Shown here in pieces: positions 41,037-50,336 of a stretch of DNA of 64,000 bases. The notes below the pieces were generated by a model that did no database searches, was not told where the DNA came from, and worked only from the letters and a program-made list of their open reading frames with translations. The position numbers and the translations under genes were made by a program. The stretch comes from Streptomyces sp. 378 (GTDB lineage: Bacteria; Actinomycetota; Actinomycetes; Streptomycetales; Streptomycetaceae), in NCBI RefSeq assembly GCF_030124145.1, contig NZ_JASKMS010000019.1, forward strand, positions 104,943 to 168,942, given 5' to 3'. Within the stretch, counting starts at the first letter, position 1. Each line of letters begins with the position of its first letter.

Positions 41037-43135
41037 GGGGCGGTCGCCTTCTCGCTCGGGGACGGGGCGGGGGTCTGGGCCTGGATCGCCGTGATGGCGA
41101 CGGTGTTGACGATGTCCTGGACGAGGGCGCCCCGGGACAGGTCGTTGACCGGCTTGCGCAGACCCTGCAGCACCGGGCCGACGGCGATCGCGCCGGCCGA
41201 GCGCTGCACGGCCTTGTAGGTGTTGTTGCCGGTGTTCAGGTCGGGGAAGATCAGCACGCTCGCCTGCCCGGCGACCTCGGAGCCGGGCAGCTTGGTCGCC
41301 GCGACCGACGGCTCCACGGCGGCGTCGTACTGGATCGGGCCCTCGATCTTCAGGTCGGGCCGGCGCGCGCGGACGAGTTCGGTGGCCTCGCGCACCTTGT
41401 CGACGTCGGCGCCGGAGCCGGAGGTGCCGGTGGAGTACGACAGCATCGCGATCCGCGGCTCCACGCCGAACTGCTCGGCCGTGGTGGCCGACTGGATGGC
41501 GATGTCGGCCAGCTGCTCGGCGTTCGGGTCCGGGTTGACCGCGCAGTCGCCGTAGACGAGGACCTTGTCGGCCAGGCACATGAAGAACACCGACGAGACG
41601 ATGTCGGCGTCCGGCTTCGTCTTGATGATCTCGAAGGCCGGCCGGATCGTCGCGGCCGTGGAGTGCACCGAGCCCGACACCATGCCGTCGGCGAGGCCCT
41701 CCTGGACCATCAGGGTGCCGAAGTAGTTCACGTCGGACACCACGTCGTGGGCCAGCTCCACGGTGACGCCCCGGTGCGCGCGCAGGGCCGCGTACTTCTC
41801 GGCGAAGGCGTCGCGCAGGTCGGAGGCGGCCGGGTCGATCAGCTGGGACTCGCCGAGGTCGATGCCGAGATCGGCGGCCTTCTTGCGGATCCGGTCGACC
41901 GGGCCGAGCAGGGTCAGCTCGCACACGCCGCGGCGCAGCAGCACCTCGGCCGCGTGCAGCACCCGCTCCTCGGTGCCCTCGGGCAGGACGACCCGGCGCA
42001 GGTCGGAGCGGGCCTGCTCCAGCAGCTTGTGCTCGAACATCATCGGCGTGACGCGGTCACTGCTCGGCGCGGAGACGCGGCGCGCGAGGTCGCCGGTGTC
42101 GGCGTACCGCTCGAACAGGCCGAGGGCCCGCTCCGCCTTGCGCGGGGTGGCGGCGTTGAGCTTGCCCTCCAGGGAGAAGAGCTGCTCGGCGGTGGGGAAG
42201 CTGGTGCCGGCCACCGACAGCACCGGGGTGCCGGGCGCGAGGCGGTCGACGAGGGTGAGGATGTGGTCACCGGGCACCTCGTCCAGGGTGAGCAGCACGC
42301 CCGCTATCGGCGGGGTGCCGGCGCTGTGCGCGGCGAGCGCGCCGACGACCAGGTCGGCCCGGTCGCCCGGGGTGATGACGAGGCAGCCCGGGGTCAGGGC
42401 GCCCAGGAAGGTCGGCAGCATCGCGCCGCCGAAGACGAAACCGAGCACGTCACGGGCGAGCCCGGAGTCGTCGCCGAGCACCACCTTGGCGCCGAGGGTG
42501 TGGCCGATCTGCGAGACGGTCGGCGCGGACAGCGCGGGCTCGTCGGGCAGGACGTAGCAGGGCACGGGCAGCCGGGAGTCGAGCTGGCCGGCGATCTCGT
42601 CACGGTCCTCGCGGGCCACCCGGTTGGCGACCATGGCCAGGACGTCGCAGCCGAGGGTGGCGTAGGCGCGGTAGGCGTTGCGCGTCTCGGCGAGCACCGA
42701 CTCCACAGGCTGCTTGCGGCCGCCGACGACCGGGATCACGGACGCGCCGAACTCGTTCGCCAGCCGGGCGTTGAGCGACAGCTCGTCCGGGAGCTGGGTG
42801 CCGGCGTAGTCGGTGCCGAGGACGAGCACGACGTCGTAGTCCCGGGCGACCAGGTGGAAGCGGTCGACCAGGGTGGACACCAGCTCGTCGGTGCCGGCCT
42901 CGGCCTGGAGGGCGGACGCCTCGTGGTAGTCCATGCCGTAGACCGTCGCCGGGTCCTGGGTGAGCCGGTAGCGGGCGCGCAGCAGCTCGAAGAGGCGGTC
43001 GGGCCCGTCGTGGACCAGGGGGCGGAACACACCCACCCGGTCGACCTGCCGGGTGAGGAGCTCCATGACCCCCAGTTCGACGACCTGGCGTCCGTCGCCG
43101 CGGTCGATGCCGGTCACGTACACGCTGCGGGTCAC
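41033..43135 (-). CDS. pta: Phosphate acetyltransferase, long form
   Basis: Converts acetyl-CoA and phosphate to acetyl phosphate and CoA. This 700-residue long form has an N-terminal P-loop-like domain of the BioD/DRTGG type (from TGIDRGDGRQ to about residue 350) and a C-terminal catalytic PTA domain (about 380-700) with VLPEGTEERVL and SYSTGTSGSGADVDKVREAT. The GTG start at 43135 follows cggagagc. It forms an operon with ackA and is divergent from pfkA. The N-terminal domain usually mediates regulation by metabolites. Confidence 0.95.
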   Translation of the reverse strand: MTRSVYVTGIDRGDGRQVVELGVMELLTRQVDRVGVFRPLVHDGPDRLFELLRARYRLTQDPATVYGMDYHEASALQAEAGTDELVSTLVDRFHLVARDYDVVLVLGTDYAGTQLPDELSLNARLANEFGASVIPVVGGRKQPVESVLAETRNAYRAYATLGCDVLAMVANRVAREDRDEIAGQLDSRLPVPCYVLPDEPALSAPTVSQIGHTLGAKVVLGDDSGLARDVLGFVFGGAMLPTFLGALTPGCLVITPGDRADLVVGALAAHSAGTPPIAGVLLTLDEVPGDHILTLVDRLAPGTPVLSVAGTSFPTAEQLFSLEGKLNAATPRKAERALGLFERYADTGDLARRVSAPSSDRVTPMMFEHKLLEQARSDLRRVVLPEGTEERVLHAAEVLLRRGVCELTLLGPVDRIRKKAADLGIDLGESQLIDPAASDLRDAFAEKYAALRAHRGVTVELAHDVVSDVNYFGTLMVQEGLADGMVSGSVHSTAATIRPAFEIIKTKPDADIVSSVFFMCLADKVLVYGDCAVNPDPNAEQLADIAIQSATTAEQFGVEPRIAMLSYSTGTSGSGADVDKVREATELVRARRPDLKIEGPIQYDAAVEPSVAATKLPGSEVAGQASVLIFPDLNTGNNTYKAVQRSAGAIAVGPVLQGLRKPVNDLSRGALVQDIVNTVAITAIQAQTPAPSPSEKATAP

Positions 43136-43232
43136 GCGCGCTCTCCGTTTCGTCTCGAGTGGGGGGAGGCCTCACGCCACTGCTGTCCAGCCAGGGGCAC
43201 AAAAATCGCCCACCGAGGTGAGCAGAACCCTC

Positions 43233-43261
43233 TTGACAATACCTCTGCAGCTAGATAAGGC
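43233..43261 (+). promoter_or_regulatory. Possible pfkA promoter
   Basis: TTGACA at 43233-43238 and TAAGGC at 43256-43261 are spaced by 17 bases and point towards pfkA, about 95 bases upstream of its start. The -35 matches the consensus; the -10 is weak. Confidence 0.35.
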
Positions 43262-43355
43262 GCCCGGCAGGCCGGGGGTGCCGCACCGGGCTGTGGGGCG
43301 TGAAACAATCGGCACTGGCTCACCGGTGTCAACAGCGAGCAGGAGACACAGCGCG

Positions 43356-44381
43356 ATGCGTATCGGAGTTCTCACCGCAGGCGGCGACTGCCCCGGCCTG
43401 AACGCCGTGATCCGGTCGGTCGTGCACCGGGCGGTCGACAACTACGGCGACGAGGTCATCGGCTTCGAGGACGGTTACTCGGGCCTGCTGGACGGCCGCT
43501 ACCGCACGCTCGACCTGAACGCGGTCAGCGGCATCCTGGCCCGTGGCGGCACGATCCTGGGGTCGTCCCGGCTGGAGCGCGACCGCCTCCGCGAGGCGTG
43601 CGAGAACGCCTCCGACATGATCCACGAGTTCGGCATCGACGCCCTGATCCCGATCGGCGGCGAGGGCACGCTGACGGCCGCGCGCATGCTGAGCGACGCG
43701 GGCCTGCCCGTCGTGGGCGTCCCGAAGACGATCGACAACGACATCTCCTCCACCGACCGCACCTTCGGCTTCGACACCGCGGTCGGCGTCGCCACCGAGG
43801 CGATGGACCGCCTGAAGACCACCGCCGAGTCCCACCAGCGGGTGATGGTGGTGGAGGTCATGGGCCGGCACGCCGGCTGGATCGCGCTGGAGTCCGGCAT
43901 GGCCGCCGGCGCGCACGGCATCTGCCTGCCGGAGCGCCCGTTCGACCCGGCCGACCTCGTGAAGATGGTCGAGGAGCGCTTCGCCCGCGGCAAGAAGTTC
44001 GCCGTGGTCTGCGTCGCCGAGGGAGCCCACCCGGCCGACGGCACCATGGACTACGGCAAGGGCGCCATAGACAAGTTCGGCCACGAGCGCTTCCAGGGCA
44101 TCGGCACCGCCCTCGCGCACGAGCTGGAGCGGCGCCTCGGCAAGGAGGCCAAGCCGGTCATCCTCGGCCACATCCAGCGCGGTGGTGTGCCGACCGCCTA
44201 CGACCGGGTGCTCGCCACGCGGTTCGGCTGGCACGCGGTGGAGGCGGCGCACCAGGGGAGGTTCGGCCGGATGACCGCTCTGCGCGGGACGGACATCGTG
44301 ATGGTCCCGCTCGCGGAGGCCGTGACCGAGCTGAAGACGGTGCCGAAGGACCGGATGGACGAGGCCGAGTCGGTCTTCTAG
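43356..44381 (+). CDS. pfkA: 6-phosphofructokinase
   Basis: Phosphorylates fructose 6-phosphate to the 1,6-bisphosphate. The 341-residue protein has GGDCPGLNAVIR, IPIGGEGTL, PKTIDNDI, MVVEVMGRHAGWIA and GHIQRGGVPTAYDR. The glycine after the acidic residue in GGEG predicts use of ATP, while the lysine in PKTIDND is common in pyrophosphate-type and group III enzymes, so this is a mixed signature. S. coelicolor has three such genes; this position matches the copy I recall as pfkA2. The ATG at 43356 follows gcaggagac. Confidence 0.94.
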   Translation: MRIGVLTAGGDCPGLNAVIRSVVHRAVDNYGDEVIGFEDGYSGLLDGRYRTLDLNAVSGILARGGTILGSSRLERDRLREACENASDMIHEFGIDALIPIGGEGTLTAARMLSDAGLPVVGVPKTIDNDISSTDRTFGFDTAVGVATEAMDRLKTTAESHQRVMVVEVMGRHAGWIALESGMAAGAHGICLPERPFDPADLVKMVEERFARGKKFAVVCVAEGAHPADGTMDYGKGAIDKFGHERFQGIGTALAHELERRLGKEAKPVILGHIQRGGVPTAYDRVLATRFGWHAVEAAHQGRFGRMTALRGTDIVMVPLAEAVTELKTVPKDRMDEAESVF

Positions 44382-45145
44382 ACGCCGTTCCCCCGGCCGG
44401 CCTCCAGACCGGTGTCGTCCTGGAGCTTCGTCCAGAAGTGCTCCACGATCCGGTCCAGGAAGTCCTGTCCGGCGCCGCCCGCGTCACCGCTGCCGCCGCC
44501 CCAGCTCAGGGTGGCGGCCATGTGCCCCTGGTAGTCCTCGTGCAGGGCCCGCAGGGCGTCCTCCAGGAACCGCCGGTGCAGGGGCACGACTTTGGCCACC
44601 GGGCGGACATAGGCCTGCCAACGGGTGGTGGCGGCGCTGCGCAGCAGGTCGCCGAGCTTGGCGTCCTTGCCGGTGACGGTGACGAAGGCGGGCAGTCCCA
44701 GCCCGAGCAGATCGGCCAGGGCGGCGGACTGGCGGTCGCTGCCGCGCCAGGTGTCGGTCTCCTCCATGCGCAGATACGCGTGCACGTCGTGCCCCACGGC
44801 CCGGGCCACGTCCTCCGGGGCGAGGCAGCGGGCGATGCGGTGTTCGCGCAGGGTGCGCGGTCTGCCGATGAGCTCGGCGGGCGAGCACCACAGCACGCCC
44901 GCCAGCGCGGTGAGCTCGGCGTCGGTCGGGGCGGCGGCCCCGCGTTCCCAGGCCATCACGTGGTCCGGGGTGACGTGGGGATGCCCGTACGACACGCGCA
45001 TGCCGTGGGCGACGTGCTCGGGTGCCATGCCGAGGGCCGCGCGCAGCCGGCGGGCGGCGGGGGCGTTGAAGGGCGGGGGCGTCGGGGCGGTCCGCGGCGG
45101 GGGAAGGGGCGGGGGCTGGCTCGGTCGGGCTGAAGGTCGGCGCAC
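44378..45145 (-). CDS. XRE-like helix-turn-helix regulatory protein
   Basis: The 255-residue protein opens with a Pro-rich disordered segment and has two HTH-like stretches: GMAPEHVAHGMRVSYGHPHV with TPDHVMAWERG, and CLAPEDVARAVGHDV with HAYLRMEE. The rest is helical (HRRFLEDALRALHEDYQGHM) and ends in a Gly-rich acidic tail. The likely start is the GTG at 45145, but no ribosome binding site is clear. It overlaps pfkA tail to tail by 4 bases. Targets are unknown. Confidence 0.75.
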   Translation of the reverse strand: MRRPSARPSQPPPLPPPRTAPTPPPFNAPAARRLRAALGMAPEHVAHGMRVSYGHPHVTPDHVMAWERGAAAPTDAELTALAGVLWCSPAELIGRPRTLREHRIARCLAPEDVARAVGHDVHAYLRMEETDTWRGSDRQSAALADLLGLGLPAFVTVTGKDAKLGDLLRSAATTRWQAYVRPVAKVVPLHRRFLEDALRALHEDYQGHMAATLSWGGGSGDAGGAGQDFLDRIVEHFWTKLQDDTGLEAGRGNGV

Positions 45146-45585
45146 GGCCCACAAGCTAGGGCGGCGGGAGGGGCCTGACTACGGTCTGTTCGGCCAGGAT
45201 CACGGATTGTAGGAAGCTACGGCTACCGGCGGGTTCGACCGGGGCCGAAGATCGTCGGTCGGCCGGGGCGAAAGCGGGGCGAGGAGGGCGCCGGGGCCCG
45301 GTGATCGCGGTCCCGAAGGCGGTGACCCACGTAAAAGGCAAGCTCAAGGGGCATATGCGCGAGCTTCTTCTCGCGTCGGACTTCTGGCACCTCACGACCG
45401 TGAGGGCGGGGCGGGGCGCCTCAGGTGTCGCCCAGGTGGACGGACATCGAAGGGGAGTGCGTCATGGCCGACACCTCGACGGGGCGGGTGAAGTGGCCGG
45501 GACGGGTGGGTCGTGAACCCGAGTCGAGTGGTCCGGTCGGGTCGATGCGTCGTGCGCGGCGGTTCGATGGGCGGCTGATGGGCCG
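45146..45585. other. Intergenic region without a supported gene
   Basis: About 440 bases contain a 16-base palindrome (CCTCACG at 45390-45396 and its complement at 45399-45405). A weak candidate small ORF begins at the ATG at 45464 behind aggggag. I do not call it because it runs 103 bases into the convergent regulator gene and has no recognisable domain. Confidence 0.4.
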
Positions 45586-46275
45586 TCACTGCCCCGTGAC
45601 CCAGCGGTACCGCAACTCCGGTCTGCCCACCGTGCCGTACTGCGGGCGGCGGGCCGCGCGGCCCGCGTCGACGAGATGCTCCAGGTAACGGCGGGCCGTG
45701 ATCCGGGAGATGCCCACGGTCTCCGCGACTCCCGCGGCCGTGAGGCCCTCCGCGCAGTCGCGCAGGGCCCCCGTCACCCGCTCCAGGGTCGGGGCGCTCA
45801 GCCCCTTGGGCAGGGCGGCCGGGCCCGGCGTGCGCAGGGCCGCGAGCGCCCGGTCCACCTCGTCCTGACCGCTGGCCTCGCCGACCGCCGCGTGGAAGTC
45901 GGCGTAGCGCACCAGGCGGTCGCGCAGGGTCGCGAAGGTGAACGGCTTCAGCACGTACTGCACGACCCCGAGCGAGACGCCCTCGCGCACGACGGCCAGG
46001 TCGCGCGCCGAGGTCACCGCTATGACGTCCGCGTGGTGGCCTGCCGTCCTGAGGGACCGGGCCAGTTGCAGCCCGTGCACGTCCGGCAGGTGCAGATCGA
46101 GCAGGAGGAGGTCCACCGGGGTGCGCTCCAGGACCCGGCGGGCCTCCGCACCCGAGTGCGCCTTGCCCACGGCCACGAACCCGGGCACCCGGCCGACGTA
46201 CATCACGTGCGCGTCGGCGGCGACCGGGTCGTCCTCGACCACCAGCACCCGGATGGCCCGCTCGGTGTTCGTCAT
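45586..46275 (-). CDS. CitB/DcuR-type response regulator
   Basis: The 229-residue protein has a receiver domain with acidic VVEDD, phosphoacceptor Asp60 in LLLLDLHLPD and the lysine in VLKPFTF. The C-terminal part has an HTH GLTAAGVAETVGISRITARR and the adjoining RYLEHLVDAG of the DcuR/CitB class. It overlaps the sensor kinase stop by 4 bases (46272-46275). With the divergent dctA gene it forms a typical C4-dicarboxylate or citrate-sensing set. Confidence 0.92.
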   Translation of the reverse strand: MTNTERAIRVLVVEDDPVAADAHVMYVGRVPGFVAVGKAHSGAEARRVLERTPVDLLLLDLHLPDVHGLQLARSLRTAGHHADVIAVTSARDLAVVREGVSLGVVQYVLKPFTFATLRDRLVRYADFHAAVGEASGQDEVDRALAALRTPGPAALPKGLSAPTLERVTGALRDCAEGLTAAGVAETVGISRITARRYLEHLVDAGRAARRPQYGTVGRPELRYRWVTGQ

Positions 46276-47942
46276 GCGTCGCCTCCAGCGCCTCTGGCCG
46301 CCGTGGTCCCGGATGTCACGCCCGCGCCCGTCGGCCCGGGCTCCCGCAGCGGCAGCCGGACCTCGAACTCCGCCCCGCCCCCGTCGGCCCCCGTCACCGT
46401 CAGGGAGCCCTCGTGCCGCTGCGCCGCCTGCCGTACGAGCGCCAGCCCGAGGCCTCGGCCGCCCGGGCCCGCCGGCTTCGTCGTGAAGCCGCGCTGGAAG
46501 ACCGCCTCGGCGTGCTCGGGATCCACGCCCGGGCCCGTGTCGGAGACCCGCAGCACCAGCTCCGGGGTGTCCCCGGCGTTGCGGGTGTAGGCCGCCACCG
46601 TCACCCGGGCCCGCGCGCTGCCCTGCGCCGCGTCCACGGCGTTGTCGATCAGGTTGCCGAGGATGGTCACCAGGTCCCGCGCGGGCAGGGTCGCCGGCAG
46701 CAGGCCGTCGTCCAGGCTGCTGTCCTCCGACACCATCAGCTCCACGCCCCGCTCGTTCGCCTGGGCCGTCTTGCCCAGCAGCAGCGCCGCGAGCACCGGC
46801 TCGCTCACCGCCGCCACGACCTGGTCGGTCAGTGCCTGTGCCAGCTCCAGCTCGGCCGTCGCGAACTCCACCGCCTCCTCCGCCCGGCCCAGCTCGATCA
46901 GCGAGACGACCGTGTGCAGCCGGTTCGCGGCCTCGTGGGCCTGGGAGCGCAGTGCCTGTGTGAAGCCCCGCTCGGAGTCCAACTCGCCCATCAGTGACTG
47001 GAGTTCGGTGACATCGCGCAGCGTGACGACCGTACCGCGCCGCTCGCCGCCCGACACCGGTGAGGTGTTGACGACCAGGACCCGGGACGCCGTCAGATGC
47101 ACCTCGTCCACCCGTGGCTCCGACGCCAGCAGGGCGCCCGTCAGCGGGGCCGGCAGCCCCAGCTCCGCCACCGACCTGCCCACCACGTCCCCGGCCACGC
47201 CGAGCAACTCCCGGCCTCCGTCGTTGATCAGCGCCACACGGTACTGCCCGTCCAGCATCAGCAGGCCCTCGCGTACGGCGTGCAGGGCGGCCTGATGGTA
47301 GTCGTGCATCCGGCTGAGCTCGGTCGCGTTCATGCCGTGGGTGTGGCGGCGCAGCCGGGCGTTGATGACGTAGGTGCCGACCGCGCCCAGCGCCAGCGCG
47401 CCCGCCGCGACGCCGAGCAGGGCCGTCAGCTGGTCCTGGACCCGCTGTGTGATCTGGTCGACCCGGATCCCCGCACTGACCAGGCCGACCACCGTCCGGC
47501 CGTCCCAGATCGGGGTGACCGCCCGCACCGACGGGCCGAGTGTGCCGGTGTAGGTCTCGGTGAAGGTCTGGCCCTTCAGCGCCCGCTCGGTGTGGCCCTG
47601 GAAGGTCTGGCCGATCTGCCGGGGGTCGGGGTGCGTCCAGCGGATGGCCCGAGGGTCCATGATCGTGATGAAGTCGACCTCGGTGTCCCGCATCACCTTC
47701 AGCGCGTACGGCTGGAGCTCGGCCGTCGGATCGCTGGTGCGGGTCGCCGCCAGCACGGACGGGGAGTCCGCGACGGACCGCGCCACCGCCCTGGCCTGGC
47801 GCGCCGCCGCCTCCTCGGCCTGGTTGCGGTCGCTGACATAGGTGAACAGCGCGTATCCGGCCACGACGACCGCTATCAGCACGGCCTGCATGGCGAAGAG
47901 CTGGCCCGCCAGACTGCGGGGACCGGGGACGGTGAGGCGCAT
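46272..47942 (-). CDS. CitA/DcuS-type sensor histidine kinase
   Basis: The 556-residue kinase has a membrane helix near residues 12-35, a periplasmic-type PAS sensor (about 40-175) with WTHPDPRQIGQTFQGHTERA, and a second helix near 185-205. A cytoplasmic PAS comes next (about 225-320), then a DcuS-style phosphoacceptor box QAHEAANRLHTVVSLIELGR and an ATPase domain with NLIDNAVDAAQ and GPGGRGLGLALVRQ. The ATG at 47942 is used; a GTG five codons earlier is possible. It is divergent from dctA, whose transport substrate is the likely ligand class. Confidence 0.92.
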   Translation of the reverse strand: MRLTVPGPRSLAGQLFAMQAVLIAVVVAGYALFTYVSDRNQAEEAAARQARAVARSVADSPSVLAATRTSDPTAELQPYALKVMRDTEVDFITIMDPRAIRWTHPDPRQIGQTFQGHTERALKGQTFTETYTGTLGPSVRAVTPIWDGRTVVGLVSAGIRVDQITQRVQDQLTALLGVAAGALALGAVGTYVINARLRRHTHGMNATELSRMHDYHQAALHAVREGLLMLDGQYRVALINDGGRELLGVAGDVVGRSVAELGLPAPLTGALLASEPRVDEVHLTASRVLVVNTSPVSGGERRGTVVTLRDVTELQSLMGELDSERGFTQALRSQAHEAANRLHTVVSLIELGRAEEAVEFATAELELAQALTDQVVAAVSEPVLAALLLGKTAQANERGVELMVSEDSSLDDGLLPATLPARDLVTILGNLIDNAVDAAQGSARARVTVAAYTRNAGDTPELVLRVSDTGPGVDPEHAEAVFQRGFTTKPAGPGGRGLGLALVRQAAQRHEGSLTVTGADGGGAEFEVRLPLREPGPTGAGVTSGTTAARGAGGDA

Positions 47943-48121
47943 GCCGTCAGTCTGCACCGTGGCTGATTGTGAACTAAATGAACGGAAGGGTGACCGCGCT
48001 CACAGAGCAGGACATAGTCACGGGCATTCCCCATAACGCATCCCCCGGGAGCCCCGCTCCCTTTCCCCCGGACGTGAGCCGCACGCCGGTGATGCCGACG
48101 ACGTCGTCAAGGAGGGCCACC

Positions 48122-49519
48122 GTGACCAGCGCAGCCGATACGGCACCTGCCGCACCCAAAGCCAAGCGGGACCGTACGCACTATCTCTACATCGCGGTGA
48201 TCATCGCGGTCGCCGCCGGTATCGCGGTGGGTCTGGCCGCACCGGACTTCGCGCAGGAGCTGAAGCCCATCGGTACGGGGTTCGTGGCCCTGATCAAGAT
48301 GATGATCTCGCCGATCATCTTCTGCACGATCGTCCTGGGCATCGGCTCGGTGCGGAAGGCCGCCAAGGTCGGCGCCGTCGGCGGTATCGCCCTGAGCTAC
48401 TTCATGGTGATGTCGCTGGTCGCGCTGGGCATCGGCCTGGTCGTCGGCAACATCGTGGAGCCGGGCACCGGCCTCGCGGTGACCGACGCGGTCAAGGACG
48501 TCGGTCACGCGCAGGTCGACACCGAGGCGAAGGGCACCACGGAGTTCCTGCTCGGGATCATCCCGACCACGATCGTGTCGGCCTTCACCAACGAGTCGGT
48601 CCTGCAGACCCTGCTGATCGCCCTGCTCGCGGGCTTCGCGCTGCAGAGCATGGGCGCGGCCGGGCAGCCGATCCTGCGCGGCATCGAGCACATCCAGCGA
48701 CTCGTCTTCCGCATCCTCGCCATGGTGATGTGGGCGGCCCCGATCGGTGCCTTCGGCGCCATCGCCGCCGTCACCGGCTCCGCCGGCGTGGACGCGCTCA
48801 AGAGCCTCGCCGTGCTGATGCTCGGCTTCTACGTCACCTGTTTCCTGTTCGTCTTCATCGTGCTCGGCGCCCTGCTGCGGGCCGTCTCCGGCCTGAACAT
48901 CTTCTCCCTGTTCAAGTACCTGGGCCGCGAGTTCCTGCTGATCCTGTCCACGTCCTCCTCCGAGTCCGCGCTGCCGCGGCTCATCGCCAAGATGGAGCAC
49001 CTGGGCATCAGCAAGCCGGTGGTCGGCATCACCGTCCCGACCGGCTACTCCTTCAACCTCGACGGCACCATGATCTACATGACCATGGCCTCGCTGTTCA
49101 TCGCCGACGCCATGGGCACGCCGATGTCGATCGGCGAGCAGATCCCGCTGCTGCTCTTCCTGCTGGTCGCCTCCAAGGGCGCCGCCGGTGTCACCGGCGC
49201 CGGCCTCGCGACGCTGGCCGGCGGTCTGCAGTCGCACAAGCCGGCCCTGGTGGACGGCATCGGCCTCATCGTCGGCATCGACCGCTTCATGAGCGAGGCC
49301 CGCGCCCTGACCAACTTCGCCGGCAACGCCGTGGCCACCGTGCTGATCGGCACCTGGACGAAGGAGATCGACAAGGACCGCGTGAACCAGGTCCTCGCCG
49401 GTCGACTGCCCTTCGACGAGAAGACGCTGCTGGACGACGGTCACGGCGGCCCGGCCGAGGACCACGTCGAGGCCGAGGTGCCCGACCGGGGCGGCGAGAA
49501 GGAGCTGGCGAAGGCCTGA
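48122..49519 (+). CDS. dctA: C4-dicarboxylate:cation symporter
   Basis: This DAACS-family transporter imports succinate, fumarate or malate with cations. The 465-residue protein has eight main hydrophobic segments plus re-entrant loops, the substrate loop STSSSESALPRLI and the motif PTGYSFNLDGTMIYMT. The GTG at 48122 follows aaggaggg; an open frame upstream of it is not conserved. The C-terminal tail is acidic. It is divergent from the CitA/DcuS-like two-component genes, which probably control it. Confidence 0.94.
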   Translation: MTSAADTAPAAPKAKRDRTHYLYIAVIIAVAAGIAVGLAAPDFAQELKPIGTGFVALIKMMISPIIFCTIVLGIGSVRKAAKVGAVGGIALSYFMVMSLVALGIGLVVGNIVEPGTGLAVTDAVKDVGHAQVDTEAKGTTEFLLGIIPTTIVSAFTNESVLQTLLIALLAGFALQSMGAAGQPILRGIEHIQRLVFRILAMVMWAAPIGAFGAIAAVTGSAGVDALKSLAVLMLGFYVTCFLFVFIVLGALLRAVSGLNIFSLFKYLGREFLLILSTSSSESALPRLIAKMEHLGISKPVVGITVPTGYSFNLDGTMIYMTMASLFIADAMGTPMSIGEQIPLLLFLLVASKGAAGVTGAGLATLAGGLQSHKPALVDGIGLIVGIDRFMSEARALTNFAGNAVATVLIGTWTKEIDKDRVNQVLAGRLPFDEKTLLDDGHGGPAEDHVEAEVPDRGGEKELAKA

Positions 49520-49543
49520 GGGCCGCGCCGCCCCCGCGAGACT

Positions 49544-49582
49544 CCGGGCGGCTGGGTGTCCCCCCGTCGCTCAGCCGCCCGG
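49544..49582. terminator. Terminator between dctA and the tetR gene
   Basis: An 11-bp perfect stem (49544-49554 with 49572-49582) with a 17-base loop lies between the convergent stops. Confidence 0.65.
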
Positions 49583-49587
49583 TCCGT

Positions 49588-49613
49588 CCTTCAGCACGAT
49601 CCTTCAGCACGAT
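49588..49613. repeat. 13-bp perfect tandem duplication
   Basis: CCTTCAGCACGAT occurs twice with no gap (49588-49600 and 49601-49613). The second copy overlaps the last base of the tetR stop. It looks like a slippage product. Confidence 0.7.
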
Positions 49614-50227
49614 CAAGCGTTCAGCTTCGCCACCAGCCCGGTGGCCTTCGAGGCGGGCACGCCCGCCGCGGTCAGCACAGTGACCGCGGCGCAGCGGCCC
49701 GCCTCTTGTGCTGCCAGCAGACCGTCGTTCACCGCCTCCATCACCGCGAACAGCATCTGCTCGTGCACGTAGGCCAGGGCCGGGGCCGGCAGCGGTGAGC
49801 TGAAGACACCCTCGTCCAGCCCGTGCTGCAGCAGCCTGATGCTCTCCCGCCGGACCGGTGCGAGCCGCTCCCGGATGCCCTGCATGGTGACCGTGCGCTG
49901 GGCGAGCGCGACCAGCAGCCGGTAGCGGTCGGCGATCGCCCACACCGCCAGCACCGAGCGCGCCACCGCCTCCGCCGGATCCCGCACGTCCGCGCGGCCC
50001 GCCGCGTGCGCGGCCGACAGGGCCTCCACGGCCTCGTCGACGAGTGTGCTGATGAGCGCCTCGCGGGTCGGGAAGTGCCCGTACACCGTTCGCCGTACGA
50101 CGCCCGCGGCCCGTGCGATCTGGTCCATGGACGCGTCGGGGTCTCGCAGCAGCTCGGCGAGGGCGACGTCGAGAAGACGGCGGCGGTTGGCGTCGGCGCG
50201 GCTGGTACCCGTGGTCATGGACGTCAT
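49613..50227 (-). CDS. TetR-family repressor of the adjacent MFS exporter
   Basis: The 204-residue protein has the TetR HTH (ADANRRRLLDVALAELL, then DQIARAAGVVRRTVYGHFP) and a helical ligand domain. The ATG at 50227 follows gcgggaggggg. It is divergent from an MFS exporter gene, with three TGCACA-type palindromes between them. The arrangement is that of a drug-responsive repressor controlling its own gene and the pump. The inducer is unknown. Confidence 0.9.
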   Translation of the reverse strand: MTSMTTGTSRADANRRRLLDVALAELLRDPDASMDQIARAAGVVRRTVYGHFPTREALISTLVDEAVEALSAAHAAGRADVRDPAEAVARSVLAVWAIADRYRLLVALAQRTVTMQGIRERLAPVRRESIRLLQHGLDEGVFSSPLPAPALAYVHEQMLFAVMEAVNDGLLAAQEAGRCAAVTVLTAAGVPASKATGLVAKLNA

Positions 50228-50248
50228 TGTGCCCCCTCCCGCATCGAT

Positions 50249-50310
50249 TTGCACAGTGGTGTGCAACAGCGTAGATTGCACAGCGTTGTGTAAATGCACA
50301 TCCATGTGCA
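50249..50310. promoter_or_regulatory. Three TTGCACA/TGTGCAA palindromic operators
   Basis: TTGCACA-N4-TGTGCAA lies at 50249-50266, TTGCACA-N4-TGTGTAA at 50276-50293, and TGCACAT-N2-ATGTGCA at 50295-50310. The first two centres are 27 bases apart and the last two 18 apart. They fill the gap between the divergent tetR and MFS genes and are the expected sites for the TetR protein. Confidence 0.75.
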
Positions 50311-50336
50311 ATTCAGCGAGGAAGGCAACCCCTGCC

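Noticed and set aside
39822..41924. Reading ackA as a 700-residue fusion with sequence inside pta
   Set aside because: The upstream 295 codons are Arg/Pro-rich, off-frame to pta, and unrelated to acetate kinase; the kinase begins at the GTG at 41036.
45464..45688. Candidate 74-residue ORF starting ADTSTGRVKW with a good ribosome site
   Set aside because: The opening faintly recalls cold-shock proteins (GTVKWF), but the rest does not, it is Arg-rich, and it runs 103 bases into the convergent response regulator gene.
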